Source of the DNA: DASSKO01 sp035690425
Lineage (GTDB): Bacteria > Actinomycetota > Actinomycetes > Propionibacteriales > Nocardioidaceae
Length of the DNA: 42,492 nt
NCBI GenBank assembly: GCA_035690425.1
Contig: DASSKO010000060.1
Location: forward strand, 1-42,492
Direction of reading: 5' to 3'
The notes beneath the pieces are model-generated. The model was not told where the DNA came from. It saw only the letters and a list, made by a program, of their open reading frames with translations, and ran no database searches. This document shows positions 33,901-41,778 of this stretch, in pieces. Position 1 is the stretch's first letter. Each line of letters begins with the position of its first letter. A program made the position numbers and the translations under genes.

Positions 33901-35164
33901 CCGTCACGGGTTCCGAATTCCGGTGCTGCCGGAGTTCCTTGAGGTGGGCGGGATCCGGTTGGAGGTCTTGGAGTGTCGAATGCCGGTCGCTGAGGGTGTT
34001 TTGAAGGTCTTCGAGGATGAGGGGCCCGTCCTGCGAGCAACAGCGGACGAGGTACCGGTCGAGGATGATGTCGACGAGCTCGTGGCCATGGCGGTGGCTG
34101 CAGCCTTGCGTTCGGCCCACGAAACATCTCAAAAGACGGCCGAAGGGCCGGTTGGGCAGGCGTCCGGGCGGGAGGCCGTGTGTGCCCGGAGCCGGTGGCT
34201 CCTCGAGCGGGTGAGCGACGGTGTGTCGGTCGGGCGGGATGGCGCTGGCATCCGTTCGCACCTGTCGCGGCCCCCGGGTGGGTACGGGTGGGCGGAGGGC
34301 GATTGGCTGGTCGGCTGGGCGTGGGACCGGACGGACCCGGATCGGATGCTGCATGTCGCCGTGGTGTCTGACGGTGAGCCGGTGTTCGTGGTGGTCGCCG
34401 ACGCCGAGGAGCCGAGCCTGGACCGGACGACGCCGGGGTTGGGCCGTCACGGGTTCCGGGTCCCGGTGCTGCCGGAGTTCCTCGGCGCCAGCGGGATTCG
34501 GCTGGAGGTCTGGGAGGGTCGGGTACCGGTGCGAGAGGGCGGGTTGGATGTCCGCATCGTCGATGAGACGACGGTGCTGCGGAAGACGGAGCGCCGCGGG
34601 CACAACTCTCCCGCGCTGGCTCGCGACCGCTCCGAGCGGAATGCCCGCGAGAGGTATGAGGCCACCCGGGCGCGGAGCGCGGCGCTCCTTGCGGAGCTGC
34701 CGGCCGGGGTGACGGGCCTCAATCTCGGGGGCACGCGAAGGAAGCGACTTTGGCGACGCGTCCTACTCGGCCGCTTCATGTCCGGACTCGCAGGTGCCAG
34801 AGCGCCGGTCGACGCACGTGCTCACCTGACGCCACGCCCAGGCGGCGGCGGATGGGCTGAGGGCGACTGGCTGGCCGGATGGGCATGGGATCGGTCGGAC
34901 CCGGACCGGGTGCTGCGCGTCGCCGTGGTTCGTGACGGTAGGCCGGTGTTCATGGTCGCCGCTGACACGCAGGATTCACGCCTGGACCGGAAGACGCCGG
35001 GATTGGGCCGTCACGGGTTCCGGATCCCGGTGCTGCCGGAGTTCCTCGGGTCCGATCGGATCCGGCTGGAGGTCTGGGAGGGCCGGATTCCGGTGCGAAA
35101 AGGTGTGCTCGCAGCAACCGGGGGAGAGTCCGCCCGCTTGCGTCAGGTCTCGGAGGAGGAATGA
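30917..35164 (+). CDS. Large multidomain glycosyltransferase (GT4 + GT2-like + three C-terminal repeats)
   Basis: Up to 1,415 residues. Residues about 35-460 are a GT4 enzyme: RVCIVTEEILGPVRNGGIAS, LVFFGRLEGRKGVELF, and the ENSTMAVYEALE donor-site block (E-x7-E). Residues about 470-700 resemble a GT2-like domain. An unassigned beta-rich segment follows. From about 943, 1124 and 1312 come three copies of an approximately 87-residue unit starting GWxEGDWLxGWAWD and containing RTTPGLGRHGFR, a beta-sandwich type found in glycan-synthesis proteins. The frame opens at TTG 30917, which lacks a clear Shine-Dalgarno; GTG 31007 is a possible shorter start. The next gene overlaps by ATGA. It is probably a polymer-building enzyme of the locus. 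Confidence 0.85.
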   Translation: MLPHATHELRTVATLQEDDFDVRSFPPLESVGLSACRRQLRVCIVTEEILGPVRNGGIASTYYHLSKGLAAHGHNVHVLFLKGPVVQDESPEHWVKHFAEFGVTLNYLDLPEYPVWGAATEWQRRYAAAYAWLRDEDPFDVVHTSEWRGGLVYALAAKRLGLAFRETLFLVKTSSPHIWNRHYQMRPIERRELVLASYAEQKCVELADAVIGGSAHLISFMDRIGYSLPETNVFVQPNIVDFSEVVVADRRPGEPRRPGDVVKSRDLVFFGRLEGRKGVELFCNAVEILRERGVSPDSVTFLGKWGAPLATQGGMTVQDYIQGKSQGWDFPVTVITDKNQPDALSYMCSRDMTAVMPSLIENSTMAVYEALEQRIPFVATAVGGTPELIDEVDHVRCLVEPKAPALADRLAQILEEGQVIARSSFSNDANLGVWYGFHSHVGEMIGRLGREQAVAQLTAGIDCPGPVVSTVAYAVLVRRDDRLDHLVAALRADPPDRVVLGLTDAAMRPEASAARAALAEDGVIVEVFDCIGQAAGDALNALMTAQACDAVVVAHGADVWPRPGFLAAARVGLGRQPGALFTTFFTGQDHLVGMPIGGDVASQFFTSRAYGPELVALRRDTFEWLGRFEPYDVRHGIVHDYVTRAAEAGRDLLVFPEELLVWPSAQDRAREFAEDAVYAYLKAKPLIDGSGLAHRKITLTALNQADRGGGALDERLLRESRQEDGTHWLMPVGWNRQDVDTALKRRLVVGLDEEQNDIWLYARGRGERRFTVRGARQPLEMIETHGEETDEDYLTLSCFHVPSTWDAGVSYPALWGLYQNSEKLTNLFLRINKIGADTFALAGRNPVLSVSALRELVDRQLKAARVEVAIRSTATLEPARPRDVPDLDGLLALARETGRAGLERESASTRSQRLLEELTQVPAVEPRPADVHAHLTSLQGDGGWVEGDWLVGWAWDRSDPDRVLHVAVVSDGEPVFVVAADAQDPSLDRTTPGLGRHGFRIPVLPEFLEVGGIRLEVLECRMPVAEGVLKVFEDEGPVLRATADEVPVEDDVDELVAMAVAAALRSAHETSQKTAEGPVGQASGREAVCARSRWLLERVSDGVSVGRDGAGIRSHLSRPPGGYGWAEGDWLVGWAWDRTDPDRMLHVAVVSDGEPVFVVVADAEEPSLDRTTPGLGRHGFRVPVLPEFLGASGIRLEVWEGRVPVREGGLDVRIVDETTVLRKTERRGHNSPALARDRSERNARERYEATRARSAALLAELPAGVTGLNLGGTRRKRLWRRVLLGRFMSGLAGARAPVDARAHLTPRPGGGGWAEGDWLAGWAWDRSDPDRVLRVAVVRDGRPVFMVAADTQDSRLDRKTPGLGRHGFRIPVLPEFLGSDRIRLEVWEGRIPVRKGVLAATGGESARLRQVSEEE
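33743..35110 (+). repeat. Three near-identical repeat domains inside the large glycosyltransferase
   Basis: Units begin at 33743, 34286 and 34850 (offsets 543 and 564 bases). Their DNA is almost identical over long runs, for example around CGGGGTTGGGCCGTCACGGG. Each is preceded by a variable linker with an RSxxLLxE-type helix (RSQRLLEEL, RSRWLLERV, RSAALLAEL), so the true repeat is about 180-190 residues. Low divergence suggests recent duplication or gene conversion. Confidence 0.85.
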
Positions 35165-36177
35165 CTATCACCTGCTCGCCGATCGTCACGGGCATCGTCG
35201 GAAGCCCGTTCGTCCAAGGGCTCGACCTGCCCGCGGCGCTGAAGGCTCAGCAACGAGCCGGCGCTGTACCGGGCATGTTGTCCGCCGCCGAGCGTGCGCT
35301 GCTGCGTGAACTCGTCCGCCGCACTTGGCGCGGAGACGGAGTGATCATCGACGGCGGCAGCTTCTTCGGCTCATCGCTGGTGGCTTTGGCCACAGGGCTG
35401 GAGGCGAATCCGAAAGCTCCGATCGTGGACCTCGATGGCTTTCACGGTGGGAAGCCGATCCACGGGTACGAGCTGGGCTTCCTGCCCGCACCGGCGAGCG
35501 ACAAGGTCGACCGCCGCCGAGTATTCGGCGGGGTGGAGTATCTCTTGGGAGACAGTTTCGTCCCGATCCTCAAGGACAATATCGGGCCGCACCGGCAGTT
35601 CGTCGAGTTGCACATCGGCGACCTCAACGAGGAGACATGGGACGGTTCGCCCGTCGAGATCGCGTTCATCGACGTCTGCAAGACGGCGCGTCTCAACGCC
35701 CACGTCTCGCGAGAGTTCTACCCCGCGATGATCGGCGGTGCTTCGACGCTGGTCAACCAGGACTTCTTCTTCGACCGGCTGCCGTGGATCAAGGTAACGA
35801 TGGGATATCTCAAGGAGTACTTCCGCTGGGAGGGGCAGGTCTTCACCAGTTCGATCTACAGCAACGTCAAGGCGGTTCCACAGGACGTCGCAGGCCACGA
35901 CCCCTTCACCGAGGACAGCTACGAGGAATGTCTTGCCTATCACGACGCGGTGGAGTTTCCGGGCATCGACTGGAAGTCGAAGTACTTCATGTCGCTTTCG
36001 CGCGGGTACCTGATGGCGCTCAAGAACCGCAAGGAACAGGCGCTGGAGCATCTGCGCGCGGTCGCCGATGAATTCGCTGACCTTCTCGGCGACGACGACA
36101 ACCCGCGTGGCAACCAGTTCCGCATGGACCGCGCGGTGCGCCAGATCTCCAACGGCAACATCTTCAAGGTGTCGTGA
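35161..36177 (+). CDS. Class I methyltransferase-like protein
   Basis: 338 residues. VIIDGGSFFGSSLVALATGL (about 61-80) looks like a Rossmann SAM-binding loop, and IAFIDVCKTARLNAHVSREFYP with GGASTLVNQDFFF matches the later strands of TylF/Methyltransf_24-type enzymes, where an aspartate pair often binds metal. It overlaps the large glycosyltransferase by ATGA and is followed by another methyltransferase, so it probably decorates the same glycan, for example by O-methylation. The substrate is unknown, and the SAM-binding motif is less canonical than in its neighbour. Confidence 0.65.
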   Translation: MTITCSPIVTGIVGSPFVQGLDLPAALKAQQRAGAVPGMLSAAERALLRELVRRTWRGDGVIIDGGSFFGSSLVALATGLEANPKAPIVDLDGFHGGKPIHGYELGFLPAPASDKVDRRRVFGGVEYLLGDSFVPILKDNIGPHRQFVELHIGDLNEETWDGSPVEIAFIDVCKTARLNAHVSREFYPAMIGGASTLVNQDFFFDRLPWIKVTMGYLKEYFRWEGQVFTSSIYSNVKAVPQDVAGHDPFTEDSYEECLAYHDAVEFPGIDWKSKYFMSLSRGYLMALKNRKEQALEHLRAVADEFADLLGDDDNPRGNQFRMDRAVRQISNGNIFKVS

Positions 36178-37535
36178 TGGCAGACCTAGACTCGGTGCTC
36201 GCCGACGACCTCGACGCCGGTAAGGCAGCTGTGGCCCGCAAGGATTGGAGGGAGGCACGTCGGCTCCTTGCGCCGCTCGTAGGGCAGGCCCCCCAGGGAT
36301 TCGCCGCGTTCCTCCTCGCTCGGACCGAGTTCGAGGCGGGCCGCCCAGACCTCGCAGCACCGCTGCTCGACGCGTTCCAGACACGGCTTCCGAGCCACGC
36401 AGGCGCCCGGGTGCTCCGCGCTCGGATCCACCTGGCGCAGGGCAAGCGCGCGGCTGCACGCGCGGAGGTGGAGGCGGCGCTGGATCTCAAGCCCGAGCAC
36501 CCGGCCGCCACCCGCCTACTGGCCGAGATCGCGGTCGCGGACCGGGTTGCCCGGATGAGCCGGCACGTTGCCGTGATCGACGCCCGCCACGTAGAGGCCC
36601 GCGTGAGCGGCCCCAGCGAGGACTTGCTCGAGGCTGTGAAGGCGCTCAAGGAGTCACCGCTCGCTCGCGACTGGACGAAGGAGCCCCTCCAGGCCAAGGT
36701 CGCCTACTTCCACCACGCCACGGATCTCGAGTCGGCGCTGCGCAACTACGACGCCCATCTGATCGAGGTCTCCGCCCAGTTCGACTACATCACCTGGCCC
36801 AAGCGGATCCAGAAGTTCATTCGCGGGAAGTCGGTGCTGGACGTCGGCTGCGGTTTCGGCGGCTTCGGCATGGGTTTCCTCATCGCCGGAGCCACCGAGT
36901 ACGTCGGACTCGACCCAGCCATGGACCTCGACAGCACGCGCGCGAAGAACAAGCGGATCCGGCAGTGGGCGGACATGGGCATCACCCCGCGCGCCATGGG
37001 GGAAGCGCTGCCCGCGATCCAACTCCTACAGGGCTCGTCCGAAGATCTGTCCTTCGACAAGAAGTTCGACACGATCGCGCTCCACAACGTGACCGAGCAC
37101 CTGCTCCAGCTCGACCTGGTCCTCGAGGGACTGGTGCCGCTCTGTAGGCCGGACTCCACTCTGGTCTACCTGCACCACAACTTCTACTGCTGGAACGGGC
37201 ATCACATGGCCCCGAACCGCCCGGAGCAGCTCGACGAAGGCAACCCCAAGCACGCAGAGATCTATGACTGGCGCCATATCGACCTCGCCCCGGGGCTTCC
37301 CGAGAACCACTACTTCCGCACCCATCTCAACCAGGTCCGGCTCGACGAGATCCGCGCGATCACCGAGAAGCATTTCGACGTGGTTACGTGGGACGAGATC
37401 CCGTCTTCTCCGGAGACGCTCGCCCGGCTGACACCTGCGGTCCTCGAGCGGATCCGCCGGACCTTGCCTGACATCACCGAACGGGAGTTGGCGACCAACG
37501 TCGTGTTCTGCGTCGCGAGACCGAAGGCTCGCTGA
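36177..37535 (+). CDS. TPR-domain SAM-dependent methyltransferase
   Basis: About 452 residues. The N-terminal 125 residues are TPR-like alanine-rich helical pairs (AARAEVEAALDLKPEHPAA). The methyltransferase domain begins near residue 215 with VLDVGCGFGGFGMGFL (SAM motif I), then YVGLDP and FDTIALHNVTEHL. ATG 36177 overlaps the previous stop (TGATG); a GTG at 36174 would add one residue. TPR-methyltransferase fusions are common in surface-glycan clusters. It completes the glycosyltransferase-methyltransferase-methyltransferase set; a 149-base gap with hairpins separates it from the sulfotransferase operon. Confidence 0.82.
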   Translation: MADLDSVLADDLDAGKAAVARKDWREARRLLAPLVGQAPQGFAAFLLARTEFEAGRPDLAAPLLDAFQTRLPSHAGARVLRARIHLAQGKRAAARAEVEAALDLKPEHPAATRLLAEIAVADRVARMSRHVAVIDARHVEARVSGPSEDLLEAVKALKESPLARDWTKEPLQAKVAYFHHATDLESALRNYDAHLIEVSAQFDYITWPKRIQKFIRGKSVLDVGCGFGGFGMGFLIAGATEYVGLDPAMDLDSTRAKNKRIRQWADMGITPRAMGEALPAIQLLQGSSEDLSFDKKFDTIALHNVTEHLLQLDLVLEGLVPLCRPDSTLVYLHHNFYCWNGHHMAPNRPEQLDEGNPKHAEIYDWRHIDLAPGLPENHYFRTHLNQVRLDEIRAITEKHFDVVTWDEIPSSPETLARLTPAVLERIRRTLPDITERELATNVVFCVARPKAR

Positions 37536-37572
37536 CGAGCTGACGCAGAGCCCTTCGCTGAGCCGACGCACC

Positions 37573-37605
37573 GGATGCCGGGTACCCGGTCAAGGGCCGG
37601 TATCC
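37573..37605. promoter_or_regulatory. Hairpin with nested palindrome upstream of the sulfotransferase operon
   Basis: GGATGCCGG (37573-37581) can pair with CCGGTATCC (37597-37605) with one G-U. A perfect 12-base palindrome CCGGGTACCCGG (37578-37589) overlaps it, giving alternative folds. The core GGTACCCGGTCAA is close to GGTACCCAGTCAA in the family 2 repeats. It could be a terminator of the upstream operon or a regulatory site of the downstream one. Confidence 0.35.
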
Positions 37606-37684
37606 TCGCCAGGTACTCCTGCGAAACGCACCTGAGAAGGTAGACCCCGGAACACCTGCTGCCGCCTTTTGAGGAGCCACGCCT

Positions 37685-38800
37685 GTGCCAGCTCCACATG
37701 CACCACCGAGTATCCCGCTGGACCTTGTGCTGCACATCGGTTCGGGCAAGACCGGCACGTCGTCGATCCAGTACTTCCTGCACCAGAACCGAGCCCGGTT
37801 GGCCGACCTCGGTCACCTCTATCCCAAGACGCCAGGGAAGAGGCGGCACACGCGCCTCGGCCTCTTCGTCCAGCCCGATGATGCTCTCGACGACATTCCC
37901 AGCTGGCGCCGTCAGCGCTTCACCTCGCCTGAGGCATTTCGGAAGGCGTTCCGAGGCCGGCTGTTCACGGAGATCAAGCAGTCCGGACTGACCCGCGTCC
38001 TGCTGTCCGACGAGGCGCTCTACGGGTCGCCGAACGAGTCGCTGCGGCGATTGAGCGGGTTCGTCGACCGGATCGCCGGCAGCCTCCGGCTGGTGGTCTA
38101 CCTGCGTCGACAGGATGATCATCTGGCGAGTCGCTACCAGCAGGTGGTGAAGGTCGGAGAAACCAGGCGACTGACGGAGCGGGTGCAGCAGCTGGACTTC
38201 TCCAAGACCTACGACTACTACGCCCGGCTGCGCACGTGGGAGCGGCTGGTGGAGCCCACCGAGTTCGTCGTACGCCGCTTCGAGCGTGACAGTTTCGTGG
38301 ACGGATCGCTGTACCAGGACTTTTTGGGAGCCGCAGGCATCGACGCCCGTGCCGACGAGCTGGAGCAGGTCGACACGGTCAACGAGAGCTTGGACGCCGA
38401 GGCCGTGGAGTTTCTGCGGATCTTCAACGTCTACCGGGCGGAGAACCAGGAGACAGCAGCCCTGGCGGCGAACAACGAGGCGCTCGTCGCCCGGCTGGCC
38501 GCGGCCTCCACCGGTCCGACCCTGACCATGCCCGCCCCGGTTCTGGACAAGTTCATGGCGCAGTGGGAGGAGCCCAATCGCCGCGTCGCGCTGGAGTTCC
38601 TGGCCGACGAGAGTCGGGAGCTCTTCCGGCTGCCGCGGAAGACCGCCAACACCACCACCGAGCAGCATCTCGACCCCGCCCGGCTGGACCACTTCCTCAC
38701 CCTGCTCGAGCTTCCGGAGCAGGCACACGCTCCGCTGCGTGCAATTGTCGAGCGCGAGGCGAAGAACCGGCCCCGCGACGAGGGGAAGGCGACGTGGTAG
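37685..38800 (+). CDS. Sulfotransferase-like protein (PAPS-binding P-loop)
   Basis: 371 residues from the GTG at 37685, with GAGGAG eight bases upstream. HIGSGKTGTSSIQYFL (17-32) matches the 5'-phosphosulfate-binding loop (KTGTSS) of bacterial sulfotransferase-like proteins. LVVYLRRQDDHLASRYQQ resembles the 3'-phosphate-binding strand and helix with its serine. It would transfer sulfate from PAPS to a glycan hydroxyl. The stop overlaps the GTG start of the following GT4 gene, so it heads an operon with GT4 and GT2. A 3' fragment of a close paralogue lies at 41416-41778. Acceptor and activity are not shown; some family members are of unknown reaction. Confidence 0.75.
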   Translation: MPAPHAPPSIPLDLVLHIGSGKTGTSSIQYFLHQNRARLADLGHLYPKTPGKRRHTRLGLFVQPDDALDDIPSWRRQRFTSPEAFRKAFRGRLFTEIKQSGLTRVLLSDEALYGSPNESLRRLSGFVDRIAGSLRLVVYLRRQDDHLASRYQQVVKVGETRRLTERVQQLDFSKTYDYYARLRTWERLVEPTEFVVRRFERDSFVDGSLYQDFLGAAGIDARADELEQVDTVNESLDAEAVEFLRIFNVYRAENQETAALAANNEALVARLAAASTGPTLTMPAPVLDKFMAQWEEPNRRVALEFLADESRELFRLPRKTANTTTEQHLDPARLDHFLTLLELPEQAHAPLRAIVEREAKNRPRDEGKATW

Positions 38801-40662
38801 CGGCGAACCGATTGGTCCGGAGGCTCCGAGACCGGCTGCGCCGTGACGGCGCCGCAGTGAAGCGTCGCCTGAGCCGACAGACCACGGACGACCATGCCCG
38901 TGCTCGACAGGGGACGCCTCGGGACGTCGTGACGGAGCAGACCAACCTCGGCCCGATCATGGACGCGGCCATCGCCCGGGTGAGACGCCGGATGCAGCCC
39001 GCGGGACTCGACGCCGACTACGACCTCGCCTATGACCACTTCGACCTGACGCACTTCCTGCTGCAGGCCCGCCCCTTGCTGTCGACAGACGATGTCGACC
39101 CGCTGGGAAGCTTCCTCGCGAATGGAGCCAGGGCCAAGGCCAGCCCCGAGATCAACTTCAGGATGCAGTCCTACATCGCGCGCTACCCGGAGAAGGTCAA
39201 CGGCCCAGAGCGGAGCCCTTACCTGGAGTGGCTCAAGCGGGGTAAGGCGGCCGGCGAGATCGCCGACCCCGCCCCCGGTCTGGACAAGATGGCGTCCGTT
39301 CTGGGCATGGAGCCGGGTGAGGTGGCCAAGGAGCTCGCGAATACCAGGTCCGACCTTCAGAAACGGCTGCGGACAGGAGTCCTCGGCGACATGTTCGCCC
39401 GAGCGGCAGAGGTCGAGCCGCTGATCGCGGACTCCTGGACCGAGGCCGCGCGGCCGACCATTCCGCCGCTGGTCTCGGCCAGCACCGTGGACCAGGTCGC
39501 GACCATGCACGCCTGCCAGCGCGCGGCCGGGTACGCCAGGGCACGGCTGGTGCTGGTGTGCACGGGGCCTCGTTGGGGAGGTGGCCGGCGGGTCGAGGGC
39601 CACATTGCGCATGCGGTGACCGGTCATCTCGCCCCCCGCGACATCGTCGTGATCTACACCGACCAGAGCGGGACCGCGCCGCCTGGCCGCTTCCCGGCCG
39701 GCGTCCGAGAGATCGACCTCGCGAGTGAGGTCGAGCAGATGGACAGGCCGGGTGTCCAGCGGGTGCTCGTCGAGCTGGTCCGCTCGTTCCACGCCGAGGC
39801 CGTCGTCAACATCAACTCCCGCCTGCTCTACGAGGCCATGACGCCGTACGGGAAAGCGTTGGCGGCCTCGGAGCGTCTCTTCCTGATGCTGTTCTGCAAC
39901 GAACAGCTGGCCATGGGCAACTGGCTGGGCCTCCCGCTGAAGTTCTTCTACCGTTGCTTCGACCTGGTTGAGGGAGTGATCACCGACAGCGCCTACCTCG
40001 CGGACTGGTTGCAGGAGAGGCATCAGCTCGGGGTGGAGCAAGGCGGCCGCGTCCACGTCTTCCGCGCGCCGGTGGATCCGCACCTGCCCGTCGTATCTCC
40101 TCCACCGTGGGAACCATCCCGGCGACCGCAGGTCTTCTGGGCCGGCCGATGGGACCGGCAGAAGCGGATCGACATCGCTTTCGAGGTCGCCCGGCGCATG
40201 CCCGACGTGGACCTCCGGATGTGGGGCGAGTCGGTGCTGACGCCGGGTCACGTCGGTGAGGCGCCCGGCAACGTCCGGCTGGAGGGTGCGTACGCGCACA
40301 TCTCCGAGCTCGAGTTGTCCGATGCAGACGTATGGCTCTACACGTCCGCATGGGACGGGGCGCCCAGCCAACTGCTCGAGGTGGGCATGACCGGGATCCC
40401 GATCGTCGGCAGCCTCGTCGGTGGCACCGGGGAGGTCCTCGGCGACGATGACTCATGGCCGGTCGCTGACCTGGAGAACCCCGACGCCTACGTGCAGGCG
40501 ATCCGTGATGTGCTGGCCGACCAGGCCAAAGCCCGCCGACGGTCACAAGAACTTCGCGACCGGCTGCTCCGAGAACGCACCGAGGAGGCGTACGCCGACC
40601 ACGTCGCGGGTCTGTTGCTCGGCGGCGCGCAGCCGAGGCAGGGCGAGGAGGCAGCCAGATGA
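38794..40662 (+). CDS. GT4-like glycosyltransferase with N-terminal helical extension (copy 2)
   Basis: 622 residues from the GTG at 38794, with AGGGGAAGG four bases upstream. It has the same architecture as the minus-strand protein at 27847-29745: Arg-rich start, YDLAYDHFDLTHFLLQ region, GPRWGGGRRVEGHIAHA, VFWAGRWDRQKRIDIAFEVA and WDGAPSQLLEVGMTGIPIVG. Differences are spread along the whole length, so the duplication is not recent and the two probably use different donors or acceptors. It overlaps the sulfotransferase-like gene and, by ATGA, the GT2 gene. Confidence 0.8.
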   Translation: MVAANRLVRRLRDRLRRDGAAVKRRLSRQTTDDHARARQGTPRDVVTEQTNLGPIMDAAIARVRRRMQPAGLDADYDLAYDHFDLTHFLLQARPLLSTDDVDPLGSFLANGARAKASPEINFRMQSYIARYPEKVNGPERSPYLEWLKRGKAAGEIADPAPGLDKMASVLGMEPGEVAKELANTRSDLQKRLRTGVLGDMFARAAEVEPLIADSWTEAARPTIPPLVSASTVDQVATMHACQRAAGYARARLVLVCTGPRWGGGRRVEGHIAHAVTGHLAPRDIVVIYTDQSGTAPPGRFPAGVREIDLASEVEQMDRPGVQRVLVELVRSFHAEAVVNINSRLLYEAMTPYGKALAASERLFLMLFCNEQLAMGNWLGLPLKFFYRCFDLVEGVITDSAYLADWLQERHQLGVEQGGRVHVFRAPVDPHLPVVSPPPWEPSRRPQVFWAGRWDRQKRIDIAFEVARRMPDVDLRMWGESVLTPGHVGEAPGNVRLEGAYAHISELELSDADVWLYTSAWDGAPSQLLEVGMTGIPIVGSLVGGTGEVLGDDDSWPVADLENPDAYVQAIRDVLADQAKARRRSQELRDRLLRERTEEAYADHVAGLLLGGAQPRQGEEAAR

Positions 40663-41408
40663 GCACTGACCTCACGGTCGTTGTGACAGCCCACGACGAG
40701 ACGGCGGTCTGCGGTCCGACGATGCGTGCCGCCGACCTCGCGGTCGAGGCGGCACGCGAGCGCGGATTTGCCGTGCAGACCATCATCGGCCTCGACGCGC
40801 CGACGGAGGCCACGTCGACGTACTTCCACCAACCGCATTTCGACCACTGGGAGCGGCGGGTTCTGCAGGAGCGCGATCTCGGTAGGGTGCGCAACGCGCT
40901 CGTCCCCGAGTGCGTGGGACGCTACATCGCCTTTCTCGACGCAGACGACCTGTTCAGCGAGAACTGGCTGGCCGAGGGTGTCGTGGCCATGGACGCGGCC
41001 CAGGAACGCGGAGAGCACGCCGTAGCTCACCCAGAGCTCAATGTGATCTTCGACGGGCAGAAGGCAGTGCTCCTCAACATCGACCAAAGCTCTCCGCTGT
41101 TCACGCCGCAGTACCTCTACTTCCGCCACTACTACGACTCGCTGTGCATGGCGCCACGGGAGGCGCACCTGGAGGTGCCGTACGTCAGTCGCGACGTCCC
41201 CAACGGCCTGTCCTACCAGGACTTCCAGTTCACCATCGAAACCCTCGCGGCGGGCTGGCAGCATGTGGTGGTGAAGGACACGATCATCTTCAAGCGCCGT
41301 CGGGATGTCTCCCTCGTCACCGAGAGCAATACTCGCAAGTCGGTGGTGCGGAAGCTCCCGGCGATGGCAATCGACCGGATCCGCGACCTGGGGTCGGCTC
41401 GCCGGTAG
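40659..41408 (+). CDS. GT2-type glycosyltransferase (copy 2)
   Basis: 249 residues. It starts STDLTVVVTAHDET; AFLDADDLFSENWLA carries the DxD-type metal/nucleotide site; PREAHLEVPYVSRDVPNGLSYQDF and DTIIFKRRRD follow. It is a full-length paralogue of the gene at 27080-27850. The start is in ATGA overlap with GT4, as in the other copy, so the GT4-GT2 junction has been preserved. It is the last gene of the plus-strand sulfotransferase-GT4-GT2 operon. Its stop lies eight bases from the convergent sulfotransferase fragment. Confidence 0.85.
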   Translation: MSTDLTVVVTAHDETAVCGPTMRAADLAVEAARERGFAVQTIIGLDAPTEATSTYFHQPHFDHWERRVLQERDLGRVRNALVPECVGRYIAFLDADDLFSENWLAEGVVAMDAAQERGEHAVAHPELNVIFDGQKAVLLNIDQSSPLFTPQYLYFRHYYDSLCMAPREAHLEVPYVSRDVPNGLSYQDFQFTIETLAAGWQHVVVKDTIIFKRRRDVSLVTESNTRKSVVRKLPAMAIDRIRDLGSARR

Positions 41409-41415
41409 GTCCGCG

Positions 41416-41778
41416 TCAACGGACCTTCGCCTCGCGCTCGACGACCTTGCGCAGCGGGGCGTGCACCTGCTCCGGAAGCTCAAGCAGGGCGAGGAAGTAG
41501 TCGAGCCGGGCCGGGTCGAGATGCTGCTCGGTGGTGGTGCTGGCGGTCCTCCGCGGCGCTCTGAACAACTGCCCGCTCTCGTCCCCCAGGAAATCAAGCG
41601 CCACGCGCCGGTTGGACTCTGCCCACTGCAGCATGAACTCGTCCAGCACGCGGCCCGGCAGGGTCAGGCTGGGGCCGGTGGAGACCTCGGCCAGCCGCGT
41701 GACCAGCCTCCGGTTGTCGATCAGGCCCACCGTGGCTGCCTCGTTCTCGACGCGGTAGAGGTTCAACACCCGAAGGAA
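41416..41778 (-). pseudogene. 3' fragment of a second sulfotransferase-like gene, truncated by IS3
   Basis: About 120 codons matching the C-terminal third of the protein at 37685-38800 throughout, including TTTEQHLDPARLD and LLELPEQ. Homology runs upstream through FLRVLNLYRVENE and stops at base 41778, where the IS3 end begins. The PAPS-binding N-terminal part is missing from the window and may lie beyond the IS. No start codon with a Shine-Dalgarno is evident, so it is most likely nonfunctional. Confidence 0.8.
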
